Of a DNA stretch of 64,000 nucleotides, positions 23,401-37,800 are shown one piece after another. The stretch covers positions 540,403-604,402 of the forward strand of contig NW_019091363.1 of the NCBI RefSeq assembly GCF_001949145.1, given 5' to 3'. The notes beneath the pieces are model-generated. The model had not been told where the DNA came from, searched no databases, and worked only from the letters and a program-made list of their open reading frames with translations. Numbering within the stretch: position 1 is the stretch's first letter; each line of letters starts with the position of its first letter. The stretch is from Acanthaster planci. Lineage: Eukaryota; Echinodermata; Asteroidea; Valvatida; Acanthasteridae. A program made the position numbers and the translations under genes.

Positions 23401-25594
23401 CATGATTCAACATTTGCATGTGAGCCAACGGCAAAGATTTATATGAAAGCACTGAGCAGACTCATGTTTTGGCATTCATAAAACAAAACAGATTCTGAAG
23501 TTGTAACCATGAACGTGACCCACAATTGAAGGCCACATATGCAGCTGCTCGCAAAACACATCACCAAAACACTGTTCCCCCTTCAATGCTCAAGACTTTT
23601 TTTTCTTTTTAGTGATAGAGGATAAAATAAACATAAAGAGGAAGAGGGTGGCTGTTTTCAATCAGCAAAGATTTCTGGAGATGCCATGGGGGAGGTGCAC
23701 AGCAAATACAGCGGTAGCAACACAACTACAAATGACTATGTTCCACCTATATCCATTTTCCCTAGAAACGTGTCAGTTCAAGATACGATACGCAGATGGT
23801 ATTAAGGCCAGATTACCCCCAACCCCCCCTGACCAATGCATGGAGAAGTGAATGGAATGTCTGCTGCCCTCACGAGTCAGAAAGTCATCAAATGCACCAT
23901 CCCCAATATACCACTCAGCAATTTAGTTGACTATGTACATGTACAATACATCTAATTTGTTACACAACCAAGGCTGTTGAATGGAATACGCTGTGTACCT
24001 TATTCATATTATCTTGAATAATAACTAATGTAGTACTAGCAGTGATAATGCACCGTTCACATTATATACAAGACCCTATAGTTCCAATAAGGATTGCTAA
24101 AAGTTACCAGCACTAAAACTGAATGATTCTAATCTCTTGGACATAACTTATTGACATATAATGCTTACATGTACCTGTATCGGCCAAGCTGGAGGCATAC
24201 ATGTATGTTCATTTTTTACCTGCTCACATAAATTATTTTGTTAACTTATGGATTACTTTATAAAAGTCTGAGTTTTAATATCAAATGTAAATACATGTAT
24301 GCTTCAGACAACCATTTGAACAGATGTGCATCTTCTGTTCAACACATATGCACGTATATATATGGAATGCATTTCAATTCCTATTAGGCCAAACCGGTCT
24401 AGCCAATGAATATGAGTGAATTCATCGAGCATTGTGATAGGTCAATTCATGACATATGAGGGTGCATGCAGCACCAAATATAGTTTTGGGATTAAGTGCT
24501 CTGATGTTCATCAGCTTTCAGTGTCCTGTTTATCAAGGCCAGGTGAACCATCGGTTGAAAAATGTCATCAACATTTGTTCCAAAACAGTTGTGTATCTCC
24601 GAGGGACACGAGGGAGAAGACACTTGTAACTAGGCACTCCCATTTAGCGGAGATCCATGCCCCTTGAATACTCCTATTTGAAACTTTGACATGTAAATAG
24701 CCTATGTATAAAGTTTCATTAGCTTTCATCAGTAATTGGCTCTGTGCCTCCTGAAAAAAAAGTTTGCACTCCCTGGTTCTCCAAGAAATTTCACCCCGAG
24801 TTACACCGCTATTGGGCAACTATGGTAAATGCTAAGATGTACCAGACCAATTCACACTCGGCTATGTTCACATCTGACTGAGAGCAGCCTGATAGCACTG
24901 CGTGGTGTAATGTATCCTTTGGGAATATTTTCCTATGTGTAACCGTGCCAACCAAGGAACAACTAGTTCATTAGGCTGGTCTGCATTGTGAGCACAGAAC
25001 GTAAAACTGTCCACACGTTATTGGCCAGAGTTTACCAAATGAAGAAAACTTCAAACAAATTTCTACTTTTGCACTACGATGTCAAGGCATTTCATGCATT
25101 GTGTTTAAAATTAAGAATGTGGTATAACAAGGAGTTTGACATTAACGCCCAAGAAAGCTTTCAACATCAGATCACATTTTAAGTAGTAGGAACCATGCAT
25201 TGAGGTCATGTTATTCGCTAACCTAAAGTTCTACATACCATAAAAAACCCACATAGCTACTATTTATCTGCACACAAGGCTTGTTTATCTGGTGGAATCT
25301 CCCTCAATGGCTAAATTCACCTGAGCTCCTAAAACAAAGAGAAAGATAAATGAAAAATGTCATTACATGTAGATTAAAATACTACTGGAGGCTTGGAGGT
25401 GTATGAACACATAGCAAAGAAAAGTCTGTGCTACCCGTGGTGCTGAAAGCAGGTACAAGATGTTAAAATCGCAGGTACTCACTGCTAGATCTGTGCCTAA
25501 AGGTCCAAAGACAATGACAGCCCAAAACTAAGGTTACGAGTACCAGATCAGAACCAAGCTCAAATTAAGCTTTGCAATGCAAGAGCATCATGGG
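20443..25594. other. Intergenic DNA between two convergent genes
   Basis: Between the end of the HJURP-like transcript and the stop of the ZDHHC gene there is no open frame with recognisable protein similarity and no splice-consistent exon chain. The DNA is AT-rich with repeated TACATGTA words. Part of it may be 3' UTR of the ZDHHC gene; TTTATT (AATAAA on the minus strand) occurs near 22212 and 23380. Confidence 0.5.
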
Positions 25595-25800
25595 ATTTGA
25601 AGCTGATGGTTCCACTGTTGTGGTCAAGTCTGTAACAAGTCCGATCCTTTATGGAGTCCCCTCACAAGTCCTTTCACAGCACCACTCCCAGGCAACATGG
25701 TGAACAAATCTAACAAAGGAGCGCTTTTGTCAGAGTTCATCCGCATGGCTTGTGACTTGGGTTCAGACTGAATGACTTATGATGGACTTATGACGGACGT
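25595..25800 (+). repeat. Dispersed 130-bp MITE family C, diverged copy overlapping the ZDHHC stop
   Basis: The segment contains GCTTTTGTCAGAGTTC, GGCTTGTGACTTGGGTTCAG and ACTGAATGACTTATGATGG, aligning with the copies at 49004-49125 and 56880-56998. The last dozen codons and the stop of the ZDHHC frame (25763-25800 on the minus strand) fall inside it. Similarity is weaker than among the other copies. Confidence 0.5.
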
Positions 25801-28800
25801 GTGACGGATCCGAACACAACCATGATACTGGTAGGCTCGGTAAAGGAATGATATAGATCAAACACTGAGCCCTGTACTTGCCTTCCCCTTTGTCCATGTG
25901 CAGAGTGACATGGTCCCTATTTCCTCCCTCGGCCACACCACTTGAGTTCATAGTGGAGTAAGTGGTGCTGGTCTTTATACTCTCCCTGATTCCCTTTTTA
26001 CCTGAATGATAAAAAAAGCAGATATTTCAGAACAGCTTGTAGGCATTGCATCGCAGATTCCTCTTTGAAATCTCTGTATAAGTTCAACAGACCTAGGGCA
26101 AATTTATGGAGAAATCAACAAAAACTGCAAAATGTTACATCATGAATGTGGAAATGGACCTCCAGGTGTACAAGAACGCTGTGCCGTCATCCTCAAGCAA
26201 TCCACATAACCACATTTGTAACTCTCCATGAAATGTGTAGAGGAACAGCCAATTTTATGGACTGATACACGGACAGAAGCCTCCACCGGGGATTCTGGCT
26301 AAACCAGAAGATAATAATCAACTGGTTAATCAAGGACAGTGAATATGACAGGAAAACTTGGTTTCATTAGGCTTTGGTTTATAAGTTCCTTATCCCCCCC
26401 CCCGAAAAAAAAAACATTTGAAGTGAACCTTCATGCAGTTATGTAGGTTCCCACTGTAGCTCACATGAAGCAATTGCAGAATACCTGACAATACAGTAAC
26501 AATGCAAGATTCCCAAGTCTTTCTTTCCAAGTCTATGTACATGTACCTGCATCCCTGTCTTCTGTTTCTGGGCCGCTGCCTATGTCACTTTCCATATCGC
26601 CTTCCAGCAATCGATCAGAGTCCTGGTCTCTTGCCTGGACAGGATATGACACTCCGTCACCCTTGCTGCATGAAAAAATTATTTAGAATGCAAATAAGTC
26701 CAAATACTTTATGCATAAGACTGTACCAATACAGTCTACAACTACTTGAGTGCCCAATGCATGTTTCAAAATAACCAATCAATAGATTCCTTCCTCCTAA
26801 CCAAAAAGATTGCATACCCCTTCTGTCACTTGGCTTCACAATGACCTTAAATTCTATCCATAAATCCATTCTTAATGTGTAAAACACTTTGGACATTCTA
26901 CCAAGCACTACTGTTTTTCACAATTCAACTAAGCTTGCATATGGATTAACTGGCTATGGCTGTGTACATAAAAAGTGTTTGTGGGAAGTGACTGCAGCCA
27001 CTAGCTTCCATTGACATCTTGTTATTTCTGGCCACAGCCATGATTTTTGGACAAGGCCTCGCTCTTATTGAATGTATGCTTGTTGATGACGGCTGGTCTG
27101 GTCTAGTGCTGTTTATCAACAACTACCTGGTTTAACTCAGTCACAGGTGTTCAATAGCTATGGACCAGTACACTTTCATAAATCATATATGCATGACGGG
27201 CAAGCAAGCAATTAAACGAGGTCTCTGTACCTAGTGAAAATTGGAATGAGCCAGTATTTCTTCTCGTCTCCGAAGACCTCCTTGAAGTTACCGCAGAAGC
27301 TCCCTCTGCTAAAGCCTTCCTTGTCAGGTCCATGACGGAAGACAGGAGCACGGAATGACTCTAATGGAGCAAGGGCAGGTGTCCAGTAAACAGGATGTTA
27401 ACACGAGGGGATCAACGTTGACACCAATAAATTACATTTCCATATATAAAAACCACACTTTACTACCATCTCCTCCCATAAATGATAGGACATTAGTCCT
27501 AATGAAAGACCTTAGTCTTTTAGGTTCAGTAGAAATTATTTAGTTAACCAAACTCCCATTTTGAAACATGAATCAGCTACTGAAGTAAATCTCACAATAT
27601 GTTCCTAAACAGAGGCAAATTCTCTGCTTATCTGTCCATGCTGAGTATTAACCATTTATCTACTACCTGCATGTGCATGAAAAGTTTTCTTAGGACACTG
27701 TGCTAATGATTTATCTTACAAATTGAAAAACAACATTTTAAAGTAAAATGTACAGTAACTGGATCAATACAAGCAATCTTGCTTGAAATAAAACAAAAAT
27801 GGAAAAAAAAAAGAAACAAGAAAATCCTGCCACGCCAGCTCGTAGCCTTCAACTGCAGGGTGTCTTAACTACCAAGTACATGTACTGTTGACCATGTTGG
27901 AAAAAAAACCCTTTTTCAAAATGACTTATTACATGTAGGTCGTGTTTAATAGGCTTGCAGGGAATGTTAAGAGCACTCACATGTATCCTCATTGAGATTT
28001 TTTGCATTGTCAATATCCTACATGTACAATGTACAAAACTAACTCCTGTAAAGTCACACATTCGGTAGTTCTACTTGTTCCACCATTTCATGATCCTTTG
28101 TCATCTGTCTGTGCATATATCTATGTTATGCACAATGGGAAGGAGAAAAAAATGTGGCAATGTTTTTTTTCTAACCCTTAAAGAGCCGGGCTCTTTCAAA
28201 CTGTCTCCCAAAAGGAAGGAGGGGGGGAGGAAGACAGATTCCAACCCAAAGTCTCAGCTGTCTGATAAGTTTGAAAGTGGTTAACTACATGTAAACACAT
28301 TCCTTATCCATTCATCTGTGAAGTTTTCAATTTTATTACTACAGTCATTTGTAGTTCATAACCTCAAGGGTAGCCTGACAGTCCTCAGTCCTCCAACAGG
28401 AGAAGTATTGAGGACTGTTAGGGTTCTCAGTCCTCCAACAGATGAAGGATTGAGGACTGTTAGGGTTAATGAAACAAGTTGGACATTTTTACTGACCTGA
28501 AACATGGGCATTCTTTGAGAATGATGTACATGTACCTTATTTTCACAAGATTGGTGCTGAAATAACTGCAAGACGTTATTCAATCTCCGTAAATATCTAC
28601 TGCCATGATAAAGAAGAAATGGTGTGGGGGGTGGACTTTGACCCCTCACCCCTCCTCATTTACATGTAGGTTCAAGGTCGAATGGCAATTACATAACTTG
28701 TTGAAGTCTGAGAGTGGCAAAAATTGCTGAAGAAATATTTTAACAGAGATCAGTTAAATTAGTAAAAAGCTTTTCATTAATTGACCACTTGCTGCCTGGG

Positions 28801-31800
28801 GACCCGTTTTTGAGAAGGTGGGCTTTATACATGGACCTGGGAACCCGAAAGTGGACAAAAGGAACTGGGCTTTGTAACAAAAGACCATACTCGGAACAAA
28901 AGACCAGGCTGCTGGGCATTACCGGCATTTTTTCACTCTCAACAGTGGAGATAATCCAGCCTTGTTTTGAAACAGTATAACATGGTTTGGGGCACTTAAA
29001 GAGAGCAGATTACCACTGGGGACAAAAGTGCTCCACCACCGCAGCAATGAGCCACACAGCACCGCTGCATGCTAATCTGGCCCCTATTGAAAAGAGGTCA
29101 GCAGCGCACGGTGCCAGGTTTGTGAACCAAAGAAAGTTCCCGGTATATAACACCGCACAATCTGGGCTCTTTTTCCAAGGCTGCAGGCCTGGCGGAAATA
29201 CTCGGGCGTCAATAGATTTTGTCACTCAGACTAGAGTAGCCAACAGACAGTAATTCGTGTGGGTGTAAACATCCATTAATTGGAATGAATTTTTGAAGAA
29301 TTTTGAAAGCTGAAAATCTTGGCAAAGTCCCGATTATGTGCACTGCATTTTTCAAACCACCCGGCAAAAAGTGGTCAATAACCTCCACCAAAAATATAAA
29401 AAGGAGACAACGTAGGCTTTCATGACAGGTGACAACCATAAAGTAGCCACACTGCTGTGATGGAATGCTCATGTTTAGTATTTTGCAATAAAAAAGAAGC
29501 AGAGGAGGCAACAAATCTAAAACTACACGAATATGTTAGGAAAAAGCTTGCTTTGGGTAATTCTGCCCCCCTAAGCAAAATGTCTACCCGTTTGAGTGTG
29601 CTTACCGAGCGTGCTTCGATTGGTGAGTGTAAGGTGCGTGTGCATACACATCAAGATCAGCACGCTCAGGCAAAACATGACCGCCGCAAAGAAGAGGAAA
29701 ACGATTTGGAACTTGCGGGCTGCTCTGTCCCCAAGGTTCCCCTTCAGAAATACACACAAGGGAAAACGAAGAAAAAAAGAGGCACTAGCCTGTAAATATT
29801 TACATGTAGAAAACAGGTGGTATGATTTTTGAAAAAGGGGACTGCCAATGTTTAATGGGCCAATCCCACCCTCTTCTGAGCACCAATGCCCAAATGTAAA
29901 GGGGTGACCGGCAGGGATGGAACAAATGAAGATGTAAGTATACTTTTTGCCCAGCATCATAATCAACTTGAACATGTACACCATGCCTCCTCAGATTAAG
30001 TACAGAGACCTCTGGAACTCAGACCAATGTCAGAACAGCAACGCTGAATCAGATGTGATTACAAGCACCTTCAAAAACAAAAACTCATTAATCCAGTGCA
30101 CATAAGACTGTTTGACCCTACTAACTGAAATTATACATGGAAATGTACATGTACATGTACCGGTATGTGCATGCTAGCAGAGATATGGTACATTTCTTGG
30201 TGCATGCCTGCATGCAGAGCAAGAACTGAAGCATACAAATTGACAGGAGAGAAAACAAGGTAGAAACAGTCAAAAGTTTAAAGCTGGGGAAAGCGCAGAG
30301 CCAAAAAGCTTTCCGATATGCTTGGTGGTACAAAGATGAATTCTAACAGAGCATTCGTGTGTATGATAAGCACGGCATAAAGCAGTACATTAATTTAAAA
30401 GGGCCTACAGCGGTACCTATAAATTGGTGGATGAGAAAAATTATTGGCCAAGACACATGTAGTTAAATCTTCTTGGAAACTGTCAGATTGGACTTGGAGA
30501 TTTTCACAAGATTTTCTTGGTTTCTGTTAAGACACCCTGCAGAGGCGGAGCTACATGTGGCCATGCCTCCTACCTAGGGTGGACCAATTGTTGGCAAGCA
30601 GGCGCACATGCACAATGGACAGCACTGTGACGCTCAGGCAGAAGACGAGAGCAACTATGAACAGAAACATGACGTTGAAGCCGCTGAGGGCGCGATCCAG
30701 AAGGTTCTGTGCATAAGACCGACATTTGATTAAACATTCAACAAACAAACAAAATTACAATGAGAAAAAAACTGCATTTCACTTTAACCACCTTCAGCAG
30801 AAGCACCCCCTCATCAGTTGCAAAGAGCCATGTTGGTTGGGAGTGTTTATTTTGCTGGTAGTGACGCGCACGTGCATTTCACAGTCATTTGTGAACCAGT
30901 GAAGTGCAGTTCCAATCACAGGAGCTGCCGTTGCAAGGAAACTTGAACCCTCTAATGACCCAGCTCGGGGCTCATGACCTTCTTTAACCTTGCAAGGCTC
31001 AATACACATGTACATGTAAGCTAATGATATTTCAGTTGAGGGATTTCAATGTGTTAAACACAAACTTGGCCTATCTTGGGTTGGGAACTCAAAGGTCTAA
31101 GGCCCTTTTTTTTCAGAACTGTTCTGAGTTGCAACTTGCTTGAAATCTGCCACTGTGCAGCAACATCATGGCTCATTCTTTGCATTTCAAGAGGCACTGA
31201 GCCAAACGTACAGCAAACATGGTAAATGTGACTGGGCGCTACCTTCCTTCAATTAAAAAGAACTCCTGAAAAATTTTCAAGGATTTGGGGCAAAGGGGAG
31301 GAGGCAGTGTTGTAGTTGAGAAATCTTCACACCGACACAAGACCATCACAAGACCTCCAGTCTGAATTCTAATGAAATGCAACAAAAGCATCCCTCTTTC
31401 ATTGCTCACCCTGTCACTTGTGCATGGTCTGGTACCGGTATGTGGTCTTGTGATGGTCTGACTACAAGGGGGGAGGGGTTGGAAAGATGACAATAACAAA
31501 GTAGATACATGTGTTCTTGGCACAGATGCATGCAATTCGAAAGATGCACATGTACACAGAAGGATAGTGTAACAGAAACAGCATATTAATTGGCTTGTGT
31601 TGGACACATTAAAACACGCAGTGCCACAGGAGTATGTGTAACTTTATGCATACAATGTTTTATCCTTCATAGACCCACGACTGTGACGACCGAGACTCAT
31701 TAACAAAAAATCCTCCATTCTTAGAAAGAGGGCCAATTTCGTTAGGCTGCTTGGCGCACAACTGTGCAAAGCACAAAACAGAGGAACTACTGATTGGAAA

Positions 31801-34800
31801 AATAAACCTGTCACTTGGAGAAGGTTAAAGCCAAAGAGTTACACAAATTGCACTGCAAGTAACAGGAAGTCTACTCATCATTGCTTATGGTAGTTCATGT
31901 AATGTATACATGTACGTAAATTGGTTAAGCAATTAAACTTCTGCTTCCATATAAATTCACAGTGGAAAAATAAATCCCCAAAGACAAAAAGAAAAGCCTC
32001 AGCTATGACTGAATATATGTATTTCCCATTCATGCATAATCTCCAGATGCTTTTTAAATACATGATTTACTTTGGTAGGTTTTGGTAGACTGATGGAGTC
32101 ATTTCCTGTGACAATGATTTTAATTTGCAATTGTATACAAGTGAATTTCTAGTGCCATGATTCCCCGACCGCAACACCAAAAACAATTTAAGAGAGTTAG
32201 GACTGGTTTTCTAACCACAAATGACAAAAGGTAGATAGAGTGTGCCCCTTTCTGCTTCAATCCAGCACACATAACTCAGTGGGTACCAGCACATGTTTGA
32301 TATCATGACGCTATTCTTGAGAAGGTTTTGGACGTCAGGCAAATGGTCTAATGGGACGTGCCTGGATGACTGCTCCATGCCACTCACAAAGTACAATACA
32401 GGGCCATAAATGTTGCACAGCAGTGTCTGATAATTAGTAACGGCTTTCCAAGGATTACGGATCTTACCTGCCAGAACTGAATGAAGTACGGCAGAACAGT
32501 GATAGCCACAAAGAAGCAGTAGAGTATCGTATAGAACAAGAAGAGAACAAAGAACTTGTAGTTGTTGTAACAGACGCAGTTGTTGACCCACGGACAGTGG
32601 TGGTCCATCTTAAGTATGCAGCTGAAAATGCGGACACAAATAAATAGGATTTGTTTTCTATTAATACTAACACGTAACAGTGGTCGCACTTTTTTGTTTT
32701 TGTTTCTTTAAAGGGGTGATATTGTTGATGGCAATGAATGTATAGGTTTGAGGGTGAAAAAGTCCTGTTGCAGACTGACCCAAGGCTCAACTGTTTTATT
32801 ATATCACAACATATGACTTATAAGCATGTATTACATTATGTGAAATACATGTACCCGTATGTTACATGTAACTCAATATTTACACATGCACATAAACTGT
32901 GAGCACTTGTTTGTTGGCAATACTGCATGATCATGGCATCGCCATGAACAAGTTGTCATTTCATTACAATGGTGCAAAGAATACACAGTATTCCATGACA
33001 GGCACATTTAAACCCCATGTTCCATAAGTTCATGTGACAAGTGCTGTCATGTGACATGTGATATTTGTGTGATGTACATGTACCGTGACTAATAGCACAG
33101 ATGTCGTTATGACCATGACAGGTGAAACTGACAAGGCACATAAAGTGATGTACTGTACATGTGTTTAGGACATAAAAGGCATAAAAATCAATATAAAGTG
33201 TCCACAAAACAGGAGTGGCCATCATGACACAGAGATTCAGTACATTTCCAATTATCATCCCTACATATACTTATACATGTACGTATGTCAAGATTAAACA
33301 TGGAAAATAATAACCGGTTACTCTGAGACACAAGACAGACGAATGCCAATTCTAATCTTGAGTTTGTACTGGCAACATAATGGGTAATCAGTACTGTGTG
33401 GTGTACGTCAGAAAGGCCTACAGTGACAGCAGAAGTACCGGTGCCGGTACTTTGTTAGCTTGTGTAACCATGGTAACTAGTCCCTAATTTTTTTTGCTTC
33501 ACATTATCAACTGTTGAGTGCTTTTGCCATGACTACGTCTCCCTCCCCTAGAGTACACCGATACCATGTCTAGATTGACATGTATCTACTGGGTATTACT
33601 GACATGCAGAATTGGGTCAGTGCATTATGCACATGTATAATGACAAAACCACGATAGAAGAAGACCGGCCATATCAGTAGCATTTCTATAAGTTATAAAT
33701 TTCTGCCAGTATTTCAATAACCCCAAACCATTTCATACGAGGCACGCAGGCTGTAGTGTGAGTGAAGCAGCGGAACTGCTGTTGGTTTTAGACAAAGGCT
33801 GTCATTCCGTTTTGCAGTATAAGCCGCTCGGAGAATTGATTTTTTTAAAATTCAAAAGTATACACGTAAATTGCTACAGTTTCAATCCATTTGCAGCCGC
33901 CACACTGACACACAAAAGTGTAACCAGGTGGTAACACTAGGAACGGAAACACTGCTAACATGAAGGCAGCTGTAAACAATGCCCCCTTTAGGATTCTTTG
34001 TTCCGTTTGTCCATATTCTATTTATTCTGTGACACCATTGCAAATCCCTACGTGTGTGTCACAAATCCATCACATGATCACAGCCCATCTGGTCTCAAGT
34101 TAAGTCTACAGCTATTCCGATTTCAAATGATTATGTTCAGTAGGTAAGACATTACGAATACAGCTCAAAAGTGCTTTCGGTTCTGAAAGTAAAGATCTCA
34201 TGGCATATTTATGGAAGAATCGATGAAGCATGGAATGAACAGTTACGGCTGACAGGGCCTGTCCACATGCATGGCTGGACTTAATTTCTGGAGAGTAAGG
34301 ATATAACAAGCTATTCCCAGACCAATCGGGGGGGGGAGGGATATACAATATTATGTTGGTTTCATCAACCTGAGATGGGAAAAAGAAACCATAAAAATTG
34401 TTGGGGAATCAGACTACAGCACAAGTTTTATCGCAAATGGAGATTTGAAGTCTGATTCTAGTCTCATTTCCTTGTTTGAGCAGCAGATTCTCAATATTAT
34501 ATACATGTACATGTGTATGTAATTAATATTATTCACTATGATCTGTATATTTAATTAAATAAATATTGTGCTTCAACCGTGTGGCTTCTAATATTAATAC
34601 ACAGACAGCATTTGAATCATGTAGAATCCTAACGCTAATATTAAAACTGTTCAAACATATCGGTAGCTTTGGAACTGGGAGTAAAAATCTTTATTTCACT
34701 TGGGAACAAGAAGGAAAAAAATGGTTACTGCAACATGACTGTTCATCAGAATGTTTGGTACATTCACAAATAGTCCACAAGACGGTCCAAACTATGCATA

Positions 34801-37800
34801 TACATCATTAACTATGGCTAACTACAAGTAAAGCTGTCACTTAAAGTTGCATCTGAACTGACGTTGTCAAAACACTTTTGCCAAAGAACTGCAGGAGAAC
34901 AGAATGTACTTACGCATTGCATACAGAGCAATGGTGACACCTGTCAGGCTTGATCAATTTACAGATGTGACAGTATCTCATACCTACAGACCAAACAAAC
35001 ATCAGTCAATGTAATCACTATCAAAGTTTAAACTTCACTTGAATTGGTACATGTACATCCCTGTCAAGGCAACACTAAGCAACGCTACCAGTACAATGCA
35101 GGGTGAAATGATACTTTTCCTTCAGACAATTCACATCACTGTACGATGATCAAGTGGCATCAAGACACATATTGCGTTATGGCTGCTGTTTGACAAATAT
35201 CCATTTGTTACACTGCATTCATTTACAACTATGCTAAGCACAGCTTGGCTTAATTTTCCCTATCCACAACTATGCATAACTGCTTACTTCTTTTTATCAC
35301 TCACTTTGGAGATCCGCAAGGTTTTGAAGTTAAACTGTATTGATTAAATGATGACAAAGTGGCTTACTTATACATGTAAATGAACATGTCTCTGCATGTA
35401 CACGTAACATACAGGTGCCATACTGTCTTGGCTGAATTTGTAAATTTTATAGGAGCTGAAGGAGTCTGTGATAGGAAATGAACCGTTTCTGTTATTCAAC
35501 ACCAAAGCTATGAAAGTTGAAATGCATATCCTTTAAATACCTCCTCCATAGGTGCGTGTCCATATGGGCAGTCGTTTGTCTCTCACGAAGCTTTTCAAGA
35601 TCTCAATCTTCTCTTCGCTGCGATCCTCAGCTTCGTACTGCTGAAGCTCAGAGCTGGATAAGTAGAACTGTGAGCAACGATGCACACAAACCAGAAGTGC
35701 TAAGGCGAAAATTCAGACGGGGTAGGGCCTACATGTACATACAAGGGGTACAGGCCACCTAACAATAGACTAATTCAGCGACCATAATAACCAGTAATAG
35801 CCATCACTGCCAAGGTACATGTGCCGTGCTCGTGGGCAGGTGACGCACATGCGTTACATGCTTCTGCAACCAGCAGCCTTGATACTACAGCATAAAAGGG
35901 GCACAGCAAGTTTTGCTTTGACTTTGTATAAAAAAGCAGGGCACCAAGGCAATTTTCAAAATAATTAAAGGGCTTTAAGGCAATAGTACAATTATTGCAC
36001 GGTGCAGCAAGGCAGTTTTGCAAAATGGGACAGTATTAAAATAAAGATGTAAATAAACATATTTTGACTGAAATGAAAAATATTCAGACTGTAGTCTGTT
36101 CTGTTTCCTTAATTAAAGGTTACATTTTATTACCGGTAATCGACAGATGTATCGGTTTTTAACAGTAGCTGTAAAATGAAAAGTTGTAAAAAATGGAGAA
36201 GCTCGACAAACTTTCAACACCAACGCTCTGCGAAAATTGCAATATTCTGACATCATCTGGTTTCCAATCTCAGCGTACTTTTTAACACATTTCTCAGGTC
36301 GATAACAGATTGAGAAATTTATTTTGCGTTCTGGAACAAGTTAGAAAACTATTTTTTCACTGAAATAATTTCTCCAAAAGAAGAATTGTTTGGTGAATGA
36401 ATGACTGCTACTAGGCAAGAATTATTTCAGAAAGGCTTGCTTGTTCTTTATCATGTTTATTTATTACACTTACAGGAAGTGGGCGCTAATCGCCGAAACA
36501 AACGCGATCATGGTTTATCCAAGAAATGCATCCAGTTTTCTGCATTTTGTTGCAACTGCGTGGAGTTGGATTTTTTATTTATTATTTTTAAGCCACCCTG
36601 CGTATGGCATCTCAAAGTTGAAGCATGACACTTTTAATCTCATTAATTCGGTGGGCTGGCAAAAGTACAGTGGTCTAGGTAGAGACATACACACGCTGGT
36701 TTAGTCCGTGCCATGCCATTTGTTAACTGGTTTGCACGCGAATGCATATTGAAAATGACACTTCGATTTCGTGCTGACACCAGTGAAAGTTAGCAACTGA
36801 TGCGTGCTGCGCTGCCCACTGTCTCCAGCGAATCACTTACGTGTGTTTTACAGCTGTGCAACGTACATAATAAGGCCTACACACAGCAATTGCCGTCGAT
36901 GCCTTCGTGTAATATCACTGCTAAATCAGAGAGGGAGTTGTAACTTTCCAAAATGTACATGCATCCAAAGTTGAAGAATGTGTGGCCGAGTGTGGTACCA
37001 CTCCAGTAAAAGTGTCTCCTCAGGTAATCAAAATGTCAGGGTGGCAGGGAATGGAGAGCACACGGGGTTGCATACATGTATGCCGCCCGCCCCATTCCAA
37101 ACCCCAGTGCCCAAAGAACTCATTTGTAAAATGAATAAAAGGAAAGAGAACTGAGATACATGTTGGTAATTAAATAACCTATCCACAACTTCCCAGAATA
37201 GTTTGCATGCTGATTATATGACATATTTACATTTTGTGATGAAATACGACATTTAGAGTTTATTGCAATTATTGGCACACAGGTAACCAGATGAACATTT
37301 CAACGGAATGTACCTCCACCTGTCCACTGGCATTTCTCATTTCCTTTCACAGGATTGACTTTTTAATCTTAAAAATATGAGTTCCCTCTTCAATCTCCTC
37401 TTCCTTATGCTTTTGTTTTAAACCAACAACTAACCTCACTCGGTACTTTTGTTGGTGACGTCCATATTGTCTTCCAGTAGGCGCAGAGAAAGAGCACCAA
37501 GAAAATGTGATAAAGCACTAGGTACAGTACTGTCAAAATGAACAGAAAAGAGAAACAGAAAGACAAAAAATAAACAAAATTAAGTACTTTGTGACAAATC
37601 TGTATTGGTAATAATATCTATCTTCTGTACACAAATAAGGGGAAAAATGATGCCAACTTCACAGAGAAATCAAAATAAATAAAGTCTATTTAAACCTTTG
37701 CAATAAACCACTCCCCCCCATTAATTACATTTAATAACCTTAAATTTTCATGAAAAACAGTAGTGATGTACTTAAAGAAAACAAGCAAACACAAAACCAG

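Noticed and set aside
36441-36704. Hydrophobic open frame of 87 codons
   Set aside because: AT-rich intron sequence on the strand opposite the ZDHHC gene, without similarity or splice context.
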